Positions 50,949 to 59,693 of a stretch of 64,000 bases of DNA are shown piece after piece. The notes beneath the pieces were generated by a model. The model did not search any database. It saw nothing but the letters and a program-made list of their open reading frames with translations, and was not told the origin of the DNA. Position 1 is the stretch's first letter; each line of letters begins with the position of its first letter. Source of the stretch: Mesorhizobium sp. LHD-90 (GTDB taxonomy: Bacteria > Pseudomonadota > Alphaproteobacteria > Rhizobiales > Rhizobiaceae); NCBI RefSeq assembly GCF_030929505.1, contig NZ_JAVFVV010000009.1:62001-126000 (forward strand). The letters run 5' to 3'. The position numbers and the translations under genes were made by a program.

Positions 50949-51114
50949 TTTTAGCCGGCCGCTGGGAACAGGCAGCCTAGCCAGTCCATGTGCCATTGGC
51001 AACGCGATGTCCGCCTCGGACGCTAGTCCAACTCCATCCGCCGGCCACCGTTCGGTTCAGCGATGCGGTTTTCTTTTGCCGGTGCGCGGTCCACCTGATG
51101 TTTTCTACCGCCGC

Positions 51115-51128
51115 TTGCCCGTCATCAA
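51115..51128. promoter_or_regulatory. Imperfect FNR/FixK-like box upstream of ctaB
   Basis: TTGCCCGTCATCAA matches eight of the ten fixed positions of TTGAT-N4-ATCAA. It is about 170 bases before ctaB, in the gap after the 43-residue peptide gene. Weak by itself, but perfect boxes occur nearby. Confidence 0.3.
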
Positions 51129-51168
51129 CGGAAGGAAGATTTTTTCACCGGTGCATGGATGCGGGGCT

Positions 51169-51300
51169 CTAAAAGAACACGGCGACTACCGCGATCAGCG
51201 CGATGGCAAGCGCGGCAAGGCTCGGAACCATCACCGCGGCTCCGGACGCCAACGCCAGCCCCGCGACCCAGTCGAACTTTCTGTCGGCGGTCTCGCCCAT
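51169..51300 (-). CDS. Small membrane peptide, 43 residues, at the end of the cbb3 operon
   Basis: MGETADRKFDWVAGLALASG followed by a hydrophobic segment (VPSLAALAIALIAVVAVFF) ending at the stop. A strong ribosome site (GGAAGGGA) lies nine bases before the ATG. It starts 19 bases after the ccoS stop on the same strand. No family is recognised. The ribosome site, the operon position and the coherent membrane segment make it likely real. Confidence 0.6.
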   Translation of the reverse strand: MGETADRKFDWVAGLALASGAAVMVPSLAALAIALIAVVAVFF

Positions 51301-51319
51301 GTTCCATTCCCTTCCGTTT

Positions 51320-51508
51320 TCAATGCCGCTTGCGCCGCGACCGTTCCGGACCCGGCAGCGGGGCGTCCGCCGCTTCGTTGAGAAGCACACGTTCGGCAGC
51401 CCCGTCCAGATCCTCTAGCTGCCCGCTTTTCATGGACCACAGAAAGGCGATCAGTCCGACCAGCCCCATGCCGAGCGCCACCGGGACGAGCCACGCCAGC
51501 AAGCTCAT
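51320..51508 (-). CDS. ccoS: cbb3 oxidase assembly protein CcoS (FixS)
   Basis: 62 residues: one membrane helix ([19 protein letters not shown]) followed by [16 protein letters not shown], the conserved Gln-x-Asp-Asp-like segment of CcoS/FixS. It is needed to insert cofactors into cbb3 oxidase. The start overlaps the ccoI stop by four bases. Confidence 0.92.
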   Translation of the reverse strand: MSLLAWLVPVALGMGLVGLIAFLWSMKSGQLEDLDGAAERVLLNEAADAPLPGPERSRRKRH

Positions 51509-53790
51509 GCGGCTCTCCCAGCGAACTGCGTACCGACGCCTGCCTCCGCAAGGCGCATGGGGGTCTCCGACCCGCGTGCCGGTTCCAAAACCTTGACGGA
51601 AGCCGAAAGACGCAGCGCGTTGGCGACGACGAGGATCGACGACGTGGACATGGCGACCGCCGCGACCAGCGGCGTGATGTGACCGGCAATTGCGAGCGGA
51701 AGCGCGAGCGCGTTATAGGCGATCGAGAGCGCGATGTTCTGCCTGACAAGCCGCTTGGCCTTGCGCGCGATGGCGATCGCCTCCGGGACGCTTTCCAGGC
51801 TGGAGCCGAGGAATACCAGATCGGCCGCGTTGCGCCCGACATCCGCAGCCGAGGAAGGAGCCATCGACACGTAAGCCGCGCCGAGCGCCGGCGCGTCGTT
51901 GAGGCCGTCCCCGACCATCAGGACCTTACGTCCCTCGGCGTGGAGGGCTTCCAGCCGCGCGACCTTGTCGCGAGGAAGCATCCCGGCGGCGGCGGCTTCC
52001 ACGCCGACAATGCCGCCCACCTTCCTCACCTCCGCTTCCGCGTCTCCGGACAAAATCTCGACGCCGAGGCCGAGGCCGCGCAGGCGCCTTGTCGCGGCGG
52101 CGGCTCCCGGACGCAGGCTGTCGGAAATCCGGAACGCGCCGAGGACGCGGCCGTCGACCGAGAGCCATGTCTCGGCCGACGCGGAACCCGCGGCGGAGCG
52201 GGCGCCGACCCAGGACCGGCGGCCGAGCCTGTAGACGCGGCCGCCGACCGTGCCTTCGATGCCGCTTCCGGGTTCCTCGCGAAGATGCTCCACTGCAAGC
52301 TGCCCGGCCGGGCGCAGTGCGGCCACCGCTCGCGAGGCCGGATGCCGGGAGAACCGCGCAAGCGCGGAGGCCGCTTCGATCTCATCGTCCGGCACCGTGA
52401 AGGACGCCACTTTCGTCAGTCCGGAGGTCAGGGTGCCCGTCTTGTCCAGCGCCACGTGGTCGGCTTCGGCGAGCCTTTCCAGGGCCGCGCCGTCCTTCAG
52501 CGTCATGCCGAGAGCGAACAGCCGCCGCGCCGCGACCGCCTGGACCATGGGGACGGCGAGGCCGAGCGCGCACGGGCAGGTGATGATAAGCACGGCGATC
52601 GCCACTGTTAGCGAATGGTGCAGGTCACCGGTGGCCATCATCCAGCCGGCAAAGGTCGCCAATGCGACCAGATGCACAACGGGCGAATAGAGCGCGGCGG
52701 CACGGTCGGCGATGCGGCGGTAGCGGGCGCGGCCGCCTTCCGCGGCTTCCATCAGCCTCATCATGTCGGCGAGGAACGAGTCGTTCTGCGGGCGGTCCAC
52801 GCGCACGGTCAGCGGCCCGTCGAGGTTGAGGGCGCCCGAGAGGACGACGGCTCCCGGTCCGGCCGGCTCCGGAGCGGACTCGCCCGTGACCACGGAGAGG
52901 TCGAGCGAGGCGGTTCCCGACACCACGGTGCCGTCGGCCGGCACCCGTTCTCCGGCAAACACGAGGACGATCTCGCCTTTCCGGATCGAGGATGTCTCGC
53001 GGTATTCGCGGCCGCCCTCCGGCGTCAGGACTGTGGCGCCCCGCGGCATCATCCGGGCGAGCGACCTTACCGCCTCGCGGGCGCGGCCGCGCATCGCCTG
53101 GTCGGCCGCGCGCCCAGCCAGCAGGAAGAACAGTAGCGATGTCACCGCGTCGAAATAGGCATGCGGCCCGCCGGCAAAGGTGTCGTAGGTGCTGAGGGCG
53201 AAAGCCAGCAGCACGCCTACGCTGATCGGTACGTCCATGTTCGTCCGCCCGGCCCGCAGCGCGCTCCATGCGGAAGCGAAGAAGATCCGGCCCGAATAGG
53301 CCAGGGTCGGCAGCGCCAGCGCGGCGGAAATCAGATGGAACGCATGCCGCGTCGCGGCATCCGAACCGGACCAGACCGAAACCGACAGCATCATGATGTT
53401 CATCGCCGCAAAGCCGGCGACGGCCGTCGCGCGCAACAGCCGTCCCATCTCCGGATCGCCGCGCCCGGTATCGGGCTCCGCCAGGGTCGCCTCGTATCCC
53501 GCCCGCCGCAGCGCCTCGATCATCGGCGGCACGGCGCCGTCCTGCCGCCATTTCACTGCGACGCGCCTGGCGGTGAGGTTCACCCGCGCGGAGAGAACGC
53601 CGTCAAGCCGGCCGAGCGCGCCTTCGATCGCGCCGATGCATCCCGCGCAGTGCGCCTGGGGCACGGAAAGGTCCGTCTGGAACGTGCCGTCGCCGAGGTC
53701 TCGGCTCGCCAGAATGACCTCCTGCGGAGCGATCTCGCGCCCGGGCCCGATCAGCAGGGCGGATTCCGTTCCCGGCGCGCAGCAGCTCAT
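51505..53790 (-). CDS. ccoI: Copper-transporting P-type ATPase CcoI (FixI)
   Basis: 761 residues. The N-terminal metal-binding domain has HCAGCIGA (Cys48, Cys51), and another Cys pair occurs at the very start (MSCCAPG). P-type ATPase motifs follow in order: VVTGESAPE, the membrane [11 protein letters not shown] metal site, phosphorylation site [11 protein letters not shown] and [12 protein letters not shown]. Together with ccoS this is the FixI type that delivers copper to cbb3 oxidase. It starts three bases after the DUF2189 gene and overlaps ccoS. Confidence 0.95.
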   Translation of the reverse strand: MSCCAPGTESALLIGPGREIAPQEVILASRDLGDGTFQTDLSVPQAHCAGCIGAIEGALGRLDGVLSARVNLTARRVAVKWRQDGAVPPMIEALRRAGYEATLAEPDTGRGDPEMGRLLRATAVAGFAAMNIMMLSVSVWSGSDAATRHAFHLISAALALPTLAYSGRIFFASAWSALRAGRTNMDVPISVGVLLAFALSTYDTFAGGPHAYFDAVTSLLFFLLAGRAADQAMRGRAREAVRSLARMMPRGATVLTPEGGREYRETSSIRKGEIVLVFAGERVPADGTVVSGTASLDLSVVTGESAPEPAGPGAVVLSGALNLDGPLTVRVDRPQNDSFLADMMRLMEAAEGGRARYRRIADRAAALYSPVVHLVALATFAGWMMATGDLHHSLTVAIAVLIITCPCALGLAVPMVQAVAARRLFALGMTLKDGAALERLAEADHVALDKTGTLTSGLTKVASFTVPDDEIEAASALARFSRHPASRAVAALRPAGQLAVEHLREEPGSGIEGTVGGRVYRLGRRSWVGARSAAGSASAETWLSVDGRVLGAFRISDSLRPGAAAATRRLRGLGLGVEILSGDAEAEVRKVGGIVGVEAAAAGMLPRDKVARLEALHAEGRKVLMVGDGLNDAPALGAAYVSMAPSSAADVGRNAADLVFLGSSLESVPEAIAIARKAKRLVRQNIALSIAYNALALPLAIAGHITPLVAAVAMSTSSILVVANALRLSASVKVLEPARGSETPMRLAEAGVGTQFAGRAA

Positions 53791-53793
53791 CGA

Positions 53794-54612
53794 TCAGCCC
53801 TCCGGAAGGGCCATGGCCTTGTAGGCATGCCATGTCGCGTGTCCCAGCAACGGGAAGATGACGATCATGCCGATGAGCCCGGTCACAACGCAGACACCGA
53901 AGAGCACGAGCACCATGGCCCCCCAGGCGATCATCGGCGGCAGGTTGTTCCACACCAGCTTCATGCTCGTGCCCATGGCGGTGAACGCGTCGACGCGTCG
54001 GTCGAGCAGCATGGGAACCGCGAAGACGCTGATGGCGAAGGCGAAGGCGGCGAACAGCCCGCCGATCGCGGTTCCGACGATCACCATCGTCCAGCCGTAG
54101 ACGGTGCCGAACAGGACGCCGACAACGTGGTCGAGGCCGGGGAACGCGGTCACGCCGAAGAACAGCGCCCACAGCAGCACAGCCGCGCGCGTCCACAGCA
54201 GCATCAGCATGCAAAGGAGCAGGCCCGTGAAGAAGACCTGCGCGCCGGCGCGCGGACGCACCCTGAGCATCACGCCAAGGCCGATCTGCCTGCCCTCGCC
54301 GATCGCCCGGCTCTTCTCGTAGAGCCCGATCGCCAGGAACGGGGCCACGATCAGGAACCCGGCCAGGGCCGGGAAGAGGATGTAGTCGCGCCCGAACCCG
54401 ACAAGCGTCCAGACGAAAGCGGCCGACAGCACGAACACACCAAGGCCGTAGGCGATGCTGGAGGACGGGTGGGTCCAGAAATCCCGCCAGCCGGCGGAAA
54501 GCCAGCGGAAGCCCTCCAGCAGCGGCAGGTTGCGCTGGAGCCGCGGGTCGCGCGTCTCGCCGATGCCGGAGGTTTCGCTGAGCAGCCAGTACGGCTTGTC
54601 GGTCTCGCCCAT
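53794..54612 (-). CDS. DUF2189 family membrane protein, second copy, inside the cbb3 operon
   Basis: 272 residues with about six membrane helices. Family landmarks: LLEGFRWLSAGWRDFWTHPS, LIVAPFLAIGLYEKSRAIGE and PLLGHATWHAYKAM. ATG at 54612 has AAGGAGAAGGAC immediately upstream. Gaps to its neighbours are 11 and 3 bases, so it is certainly part of the cco transcript. It occupies the place where rhizobia usually have ccoG and ccoH. An oxidase-related role is inferred from position only. Confidence 0.88.
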   Translation of the reverse strand: MGETDKPYWLLSETSGIGETRDPRLQRNLPLLEGFRWLSAGWRDFWTHPSSSIAYGLGVFVLSAAFVWTLVGFGRDYILFPALAGFLIVAPFLAIGLYEKSRAIGEGRQIGLGVMLRVRPRAGAQVFFTGLLLCMLMLLWTRAAVLLWALFFGVTAFPGLDHVVGVLFGTVYGWTMVIVGTAIGGLFAAFAFAISVFAVPMLLDRRVDAFTAMGTSMKLVWNNLPPMIAWGAMVLVLFGVCVVTGLIGMIVIFPLLGHATWHAYKAMALPEG

Positions 54613-54623
54613 GTCCTTCTCCT

Positions 54624-54818
54624 TCAGCATGCCGACTTGGCGGCGCGGTAGCCGCCGCCGTCGCCAGCGTCCTTCACATGCGCGACGCAGTCCGGTTGCG
54701 ACTGGAACGCCACATAGACGAGATGCGCGTTGCCTGCGGCGAACAGCAGCAGACCCGCCGGGATCAGCAGCCAGGCAAGCCATCCGCCGGGGAGGCGCGT
54801 TCGCCCGCGTCCGCTCAT
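54624..54818 (-). CDS. Small membrane protein, 64 residues, after ccoP
   Basis: MSGRGRTRLPGGWLAWLLIP begins a single membrane helix (to about residue 38), followed by a short tail with two cysteines (Cys44 in QPDCVAHVKD and Cys64 as last residue). The start overlaps the ccoP stop (ATGA, 54815-54818). I do not recognise it as CcoG, CcoH or another named factor. The Cys and His residues could bind a metal or haem, but this is speculation. Confidence 0.75.
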   Translation of the reverse strand: MSGRGRTRLPGGWLAWLLIPAGLLLFAAGNAHLVYVAFQSQPDCVAHVKDAGDGGGYRAAKSAC

Positions 54819-55696
54819 GGCTGCTGTGCCCCGAGGTCGTGAACGTAGAGCGCGAGCGTCCTGATCTCGGCCTTGGTCAGCCGCTCGTCCCAGGTCGGCA
54901 TGTGGCCCTGCCGGCCGCCATGCACGGAGGCGATGATGGTATCGAGGTCTCCGCCGTAGACCCAATGGGCATCGGTCAGGTTCGGAGCGCCGACCTCCAG
55001 GTTGCCCGCGGCATTCTCGCCGTGGCAGGTTGCGCAGGTCGTGACAAATACTTCCCGCCCGGCGTTGACGCGGTCGATGTTTTGCGGCGTCGAATAGTCG
55101 GGGTGGGTCAGCGAATAGACGTAGGCCGCCACGCTGCGCACCTGTTCGCGCTCGAGCATCTGGTCGCGGCCGAAAGCCGGCATCTGAGCGATGCGGCTGT
55201 CCGGATGAGCCGTGTTGATGCCGACGCGCAATGTCTGCTCGATCAGTTCGGGGCTGCCGCCCCACAGCCAGTCGCCGTCAGTCAGGTCGGGATAGTTCGC
55301 GCGGCCCTTGCCGTCGCGTCCGTGGCAGGCGGCGCAATTGTCGCCGAACAGTTGCCGCCCGGTGTGGCGGACCGTCTGCATCAGCGCTTCGTCGGCCATG
55401 ATGGCATTGTAGGGTTCAGTCTCGATGCGCGCCATCCACGCGGCGCGCTCCTGCTGGCCCTCGACGACCTGCGCCTCGACCGTCGTTCTCTGGTCGGTCC
55501 AGAGAAAACCCCTCGTATAGGTGGTTCCCAGTGGCCAGGCGGGCACGAGGAACCACCAGACGATCGCCCAGATATGCGTGACGATGAGGAACATCAGAAC
55601 GCCGCGCGGGACGGGCGTGTCCAGTTCCTTGATGCCGTTCCACTCATGGCCCGTGGTCTCGCGGCCGCTGACGGAATCGCGTTCTACTTCTGCCAT
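54815..55696 (-). CDS. ccoP: cbb3 oxidase dihaem subunit CcoP (FixP)
   Basis: 293 residues. One N-terminal membrane helix (GVLMFLIVTHIWAIVWWFLV), then two cytochrome c domains with CAACH and CATCH haem sites and distal Met residues (AQMPAFG, GHMPTWD). The start codon lies within the end of ccoQ (13-base overlap). Confidence 0.96.
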   Translation of the reverse strand: MAEVERDSVSGRETTGHEWNGIKELDTPVPRGVLMFLIVTHIWAIVWWFLVPAWPLGTTYTRGFLWTDQRTTVEAQVVEGQQERAAWMARIETEPYNAIMADEALMQTVRHTGRQLFGDNCAACHGRDGKGRANYPDLTDGDWLWGGSPELIEQTLRVGINTAHPDSRIAQMPAFGRDQMLEREQVRSVAAYVYSLTHPDYSTPQNIDRVNAGREVFVTTCATCHGENAAGNLEVGAPNLTDAHWVYGGDLDTIIASVHGGRQGHMPTWDERLTKAEIRTLALYVHDLGAQQP

Positions 55697-55857
55697 GGCC
55701 TGTCGTCCCGATCGAGGATGCTGTGCTTGGCCCGGTCGAACCGCTTACGGTTCGACGGCCAGAAGGTGTAGACGAGCACGCCGAGCGCCAGCGCCATCAG
55801 GTAGAACAGGCCCCAGCTCTTGGAGAAGGCGACAACGGCCTGGTGGTCGAAATCCAT
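55684..55857 (-). CDS. ccoQ: cbb3 oxidase small subunit CcoQ (FixQ)
   Basis: 57 residues: a soluble lead MDFDHQAVVAFSKSWG, one membrane helix (LFYLMALALGVLVYTFWPSN) and a charged tail RKRFDRAKHSILDRDDRPW. This is typical CcoQ. A ribosome site GAGGAGGAGCGG precedes the ATG at 55857. It is located between ccoO and ccoP, overlapping ccoP by 13 bases. Confidence 0.92.
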   Translation of the reverse strand: MDFDHQAVVAFSKSWGLFYLMALALGVLVYTFWPSNRKRFDRAKHSILDRDDRPWQK

Positions 55858-55869
55858 CACCGCTCCTCC

Positions 55870-56622
55870 TCAGCCTTCCGGATCCGGCTTTTCCTCGGGA
55901 GCCGCCGTGCCCTCGAAGGCGGCTCCAGTCAGCCGGCCCAGCACCTGGAGATAGGCCACCAGCGCGTCCATTTCGGTGACGTGCGTGGTCACGCCGTCGA
56001 AGGCGCTCACCTGGGTCTTGTCTCCGTAGCGTTCGGTCACGCCGGCCGCGAAATCGGTGTCGGGCGTCGCTTGCCCATAGGCGTCGCGGGCGGCGTTCTC
56101 CACCATCTCCTCCGTGTAGGGCACGCCGAGCGCGCGCTGGGCCGCCAGATGCTGCGGAAGGTCGTCCGTCTTCAGCGTGGTGCGGGCAAGCCAGCGATAG
56201 GCGGGCATGTTCGATTCCGGGACGACGTCGCGCGGATTGGTCAGGTGGGCGACATGCCAGAAGTCCGAATATTTGCCGCCCACGCGCGCCAGGTCGGGTC
56301 CGGTCCGCTTGGATCCCCAAAGCATCGGCCGGTCGTATTGGGATTCGACCGCCAGCGAGAACGGGCCATAGCGCTCCACCTCGTCCCGAAGCGTCCGTAT
56401 CATCTGGCTGTGGCACGCATAGCAGCCCTCGCGGACGTAGATGTTACGCCCGGCCAGTTCCAGCGGCGTGTAAACCCGCATGTCCGGAGCCTGCTCGACC
56501 GTTTCGTCGATGGTGAAGAGGGGCGCGATCTCGACGATGCCGCCGACGCTGGCCGCCGCGATGATCGCGATGACGAGGCCGATCGCGGAACGCTCGAGCT
56601 TGCGGTGGTAAGTATCGGCCAT
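55870..56622 (-). CDS. ccoO: cbb3 oxidase monohaem subunit CcoO (FixO)
   Basis: 250 residues: one N-terminal helix (SAIGLVIAIIAAASVGGIVE), then a single haem c site EGCYACHSQMIRTLRDEVER as in CcoO, with the distal Met in VPESNMPAYRWL. ATG at 56622 has GGGGGA nine bases upstream. Four bases follow ccoN. Confidence 0.95.
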   Translation of the reverse strand: MADTYHRKLERSAIGLVIAIIAAASVGGIVEIAPLFTIDETVEQAPDMRVYTPLELAGRNIYVREGCYACHSQMIRTLRDEVERYGPFSLAVESQYDRPMLWGSKRTGPDLARVGGKYSDFWHVAHLTNPRDVVPESNMPAYRWLARTTLKTDDLPQHLAAQRALGVPYTEEMVENAARDAYGQATPDTDFAAGVTERYGDKTQVSAFDGVTTHVTEMDALVAYLQVLGRLTGAAFEGTAAPEEKPDPEG

Positions 56623-56626
56623 CTCG

Positions 56627-58267
56627 TCATTCCCCCGGCACGGCAACTGGTGTGACCGGCACGTCCGCCGCACGCGCCGCAGCCACCGGAACGGCCCGGA
56701 CCGTCATCCAGATGTTGTAGCAGCCGACGATCGCCCCGATCAGGAAGAGCAGTCCGCCGAAGGCGCGGGCGATGTAGTAAGGGTACATCGCCACCAGCGA
56801 GTCGACGAAGGAATAGGCCAGCGCGCCGTCCTCCGTGTAGGTCCGCCACATCAGCCCCTGGATGATGCCGGAGTTCCACATCGCGAAGACGTAGATCAGC
56901 GTCCCGGCGATCGCGAGCCAGAAGTGGACCTCAATCAGCGCTGCCGAGTACATCCGCTCGCGCTTCCACAGGGCCGGCACCAGCGTGTAGAGCGAGCCGA
57001 AGGTGATCAGCGCCACCCAGCCGAGCGCCCCGGCATGGACGTGGCCGACCGTCCAGTCCGTGTAGTGGCTGAGCGAATTGACGGGCCGGATCGCCATGAA
57101 GGAGCCCTCGAATGTCGAGAGCCCGTAAAAGACGGCCGCGGCCATCATGAAGCGCAGCGTGGCGTCGTCGCGGACCCGGTGCCAGGCGCCGTTGAGCGTC
57201 AGAAGGGCGTTGCCGGCCGAGGCCCATGAGGGAACCAGCAGCATGACCGAGAACGTCATGCCGAGCGTCTGCACCCAGTGCGGCAGCGCCGTGTAGTGCA
57301 GGTGGTGCGAACCGGCCCACATGTAGAAGAAGGTGATGCCCCAGAAGCTCAGGATCGACAGCCGGTAGGAAAAGATCGGCCTCTGCGCCCTGACCGGCAG
57401 GTAGTAGTAGAGCATGCCGAGGAAACCAGCCGTCAGGAAGAAGGCGACAGCGTTGTGGCCGTACCACCACTGGACCATCGCGTCCTGCACGCCGGGCCAG
57501 ATCGTATAGCTCTTGGCATGCCCCCACGAGACAGGAAGGGCAAGGTTGTTGACGATATGGAGGATCGCCACGACCAGGATGAACGCCATGAAATACCAGT
57601 TGGCGACGTAGATGTGCGGCTCCTTCCGCCGCGCGATGGTGCGGAGGTACAGGACGAAGTAGGTGACCCAGACGATCACCAGCCAGAGGTCGGCGTACCA
57701 CTCGGCCTCGGCATATTCCTTCGATTGGGTCACCCCGAGCAGGTAGCCGGAAACCGCCAGCACGCAGAACAAATTGTAGCCGAGAAGCACGAACCACGGG
57801 CTGACCTGGCCTGCCAGGCGTGCGCGCGACGTGCGCTGGACGACGTGGAAGGAGGTGGCGATGAGGGCGTTGCCACCGAACCCGAAGATCACACCTGTCG
57901 TATGCGTCGGGCGAAGCCTGCCGAAGCTGGACCACGCTGCGTCGAATGCGAGGTCCGGCCACGCCAGTTGCGCGGCCACCCACACACCCATGAACATGCC
58001 GAACACCGCCCAGGCCATGGACAGCACGATGCCGGCCTTGATGGGGTCGTCGTAGTAGGAGGATTCGCGGTCCTCGACGGGTTCAGGGTCGTAGAAAGAG
58101 GACATGATCAGGTAGAGCACGACGCCCGCGAAAAGCATGACGATCGCGCCGTGCACGCCGAGCGTGTCGGAGCGACCCAGTATGGTCATCGCGCCGCCTG
58201 CGAGAACGACGCCCACCGCGAGCACGAAAGCCTGCTGCCGCTCAGAGGACGTAAGGTTTGCGATCAT
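56627..58267 (-). CDS. ccoN: cbb3 oxidase catalytic subunit CcoN (FixN)
   Basis: 546 residues, 12 or more helices. Haem and CuB ligands are seen in SFHVVQRTSRARL, MVQWWYGHNAVAFFLT, MWAGSHHLHYTALPHW and TVGHVHAGALGWVA. It reduces oxygen at low concentration with high affinity. First gene of the ccoNOQP operon. A perfect FNR box lies about 180 bases upstream, downstream of napC. Confidence 0.97.
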   Translation of the reverse strand: MIANLTSSERQQAFVLAVGVVLAGGAMTILGRSDTLGVHGAIVMLFAGVVLYLIMSSFYDPEPVEDRESSYYDDPIKAGIVLSMAWAVFGMFMGVWVAAQLAWPDLAFDAAWSSFGRLRPTHTTGVIFGFGGNALIATSFHVVQRTSRARLAGQVSPWFVLLGYNLFCVLAVSGYLLGVTQSKEYAEAEWYADLWLVIVWVTYFVLYLRTIARRKEPHIYVANWYFMAFILVVAILHIVNNLALPVSWGHAKSYTIWPGVQDAMVQWWYGHNAVAFFLTAGFLGMLYYYLPVRAQRPIFSYRLSILSFWGITFFYMWAGSHHLHYTALPHWVQTLGMTFSVMLLVPSWASAGNALLTLNGAWHRVRDDATLRFMMAAAVFYGLSTFEGSFMAIRPVNSLSHYTDWTVGHVHAGALGWVALITFGSLYTLVPALWKRERMYSAALIEVHFWLAIAGTLIYVFAMWNSGIIQGLMWRTYTEDGALAYSFVDSLVAMYPYYIARAFGGLLFLIGAIVGCYNIWMTVRAVPVAAARAADVPVTPVAVPGE

Positions 58268-58442
58268 TCATTCCCCTCCAGGCACCGCGCACGATAGGGC
58301 TATCTTCGCCGAAACGCGTGGCATTTCAAGCAATTCCGCCGGTCAGGCCGGAACGGTGCAATGTGACCTGTCCGCCCGAGAGACCCCTGGACCCCAAGAG
58401 CCTGGCTGAAGACAGCCCTACGCCTCGCCCACCCGCGAAATC

Positions 58443-58456
58443 TTGATCCAGATCAA
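58443..58456. promoter_or_regulatory. Perfect FNR/FixK box upstream of ccoN
   Basis: TTGATCCAGATCAA is an exact match to TTGAT-N4-ATCAA. It lies between the napC stop (58469) and the ccoN start (58267), so it should drive ccoNOQP under low oxygen independently of the nap promoter. Confidence 0.85.
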
Positions 58457-58468
58457 AATGCACAAGGA

Positions 58469-59194
58469 TCAATCGGAGCCTCGAGGCTGCTCTTCGATCG
58501 CCGGGCCGGTCATGTGCGTCCCTGCATACATCTCCAGGCGATCGAACACCGACGCCGCCGGCAGTTCCTTGCCTTGAAACTCTGGCGGCACCTTCCAGCC
58601 GGGATCGACGCCCTCCATGTTCGGAAGCTCGTGGGCGATGCCCTTGTGGCAGTCGATGCAGGTCGCCTCGCCCGGCAACAGGTAACGCGTGTGGATCGTG
58701 GCCGCGCGCTCTGTCTGCTTGGACAGGTCCATCGCTACCGACGAGTGGCAGTTGCGGCATTCGAGGCTGTCATTCGCCTTCAGCCGCGCCCATTCGTGCT
58801 GCGCCAGTTCCAGCCGGTGGTCGAGGAATTTTCGGCGCGTGTTGATGGTGCCGAAGATCTTGCCCCAGACTTCCTTGGATGCCTGCATCTTGCGGGCGAT
58901 CTTGTCGGTCCATTCGTGCGGGACGTGACAGTCCGGGCACGACGCCCTCACGCCGGAACGGTTGGAGAAATGAACGGTGCGGGTGAGTTCCTCGTAAACG
59001 TTCGCCTCCATCTCGTGGCAGGAGATGCAGAACTGCTCGGTGTTGGTCAGTTCCAGGGCGGTGTTGAACGCACCCCAGAACATCACGCCGCCGACGAAGC
59101 CGCCAAGCGTCAGGAAGCCCAGGCTGAGAGTCGCGGCGGGAGTCGTCAGGATGCGCCACGCCCAGAGAGCCACGGCCTTGATGCGTGACCACAT
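58469..59194 (-). CDS. napC: NapC/NirT-type tetrahaem cytochrome c
   Basis: 241 residues: one N-terminal membrane helix ([20 protein letters not shown]), then four haem sites, CISCH, CPDCH, CRNCH and CIDCH. NapC oxidises quinol in the membrane and hands electrons to NapAB. It starts one base after the napB stop region (59196), in the order napEDABC. Confidence 0.96.
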   Translation of the reverse strand: MWSRIKAVALWAWRILTTPAATLSLGFLTLGGFVGGVMFWGAFNTALELTNTEQFCISCHEMEANVYEELTRTVHFSNRSGVRASCPDCHVPHEWTDKIARKMQASKEVWGKIFGTINTRRKFLDHRLELAQHEWARLKANDSLECRNCHSSVAMDLSKQTERAATIHTRYLLPGEATCIDCHKGIAHELPNMEGVDPGWKVPPEFQGKELPAASVFDRLEMYAGTHMTGPAIEEQPRGSD

Positions 59195-59195
59195 C

Positions 59196-59693
59196 CTACT
59201 GGTCTCCCGCGTGGCCGACGCCCAGCTTGCTCATGTCGGTGAAGGTGTTGCCGACGAGCGGCGGGGCGGCGGCCTGCGGCACGTGGCAGGCGGTGCAGAA
59301 ATAGCGCCGGGGCGAGACGTCGGCCAGCATCTGTCCCTCGCGGGTGGCGTAGTGCGTGACGCTGATCATCGGGGCGCCCGACCCTTGCGTGAACTCGCGC
59401 TTGTGGCAAGACAGGCACCGGTTCGTGTTGACGGAAAGCTGGTAGCCTTCGATCGAATGCGGGATGACGGGCGGCTGATCGGGATAGGCGCGCATCTGTC
59501 TGATATCGTCGACCGTCCACTTTGGCGTCGGGACGGCCGGAAGGTCCTCCATGGGCTGCTCCGCCCCGGTGAGCGGCGGGACGATCTCAGCCGACATCTG
59601 CGCCAGCGCCGCCGTGCCAATGACGAACAGCGCCCCGGCGACGAGCGCGACGCGCGTCCGGCGCGTCAGACGGGGACGACCTTGACCGCGCAT
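59196..59693 (-). CDS. napB: Periplasmic nitrate reductase dihaem subunit NapB
   Basis: 165 residues: a signal peptide ([20 protein letters not shown]) followed by two haem c sites, [10 protein letters not shown] and FCTACHVPQ. It transfers electrons from NapC to NapA. ATG at 59693 overlaps the end of napA by 28 bases; no strong ribosome site is seen, so translation may be coupled. Confidence 0.94.
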   Translation of the reverse strand: MRGQGRPRLTRRTRVALVAGALFVIGTAALAQMSAEIVPPLTGAEQPMEDLPAVPTPKWTVDDIRQMRAYPDQPPVIPHSIEGYQLSVNTNRCLSCHKREFTQGSGAPMISVTHYATREGQMLADVSPRRYFCTACHVPQAAAPPLVGNTFTDMSKLGVGHAGDQ

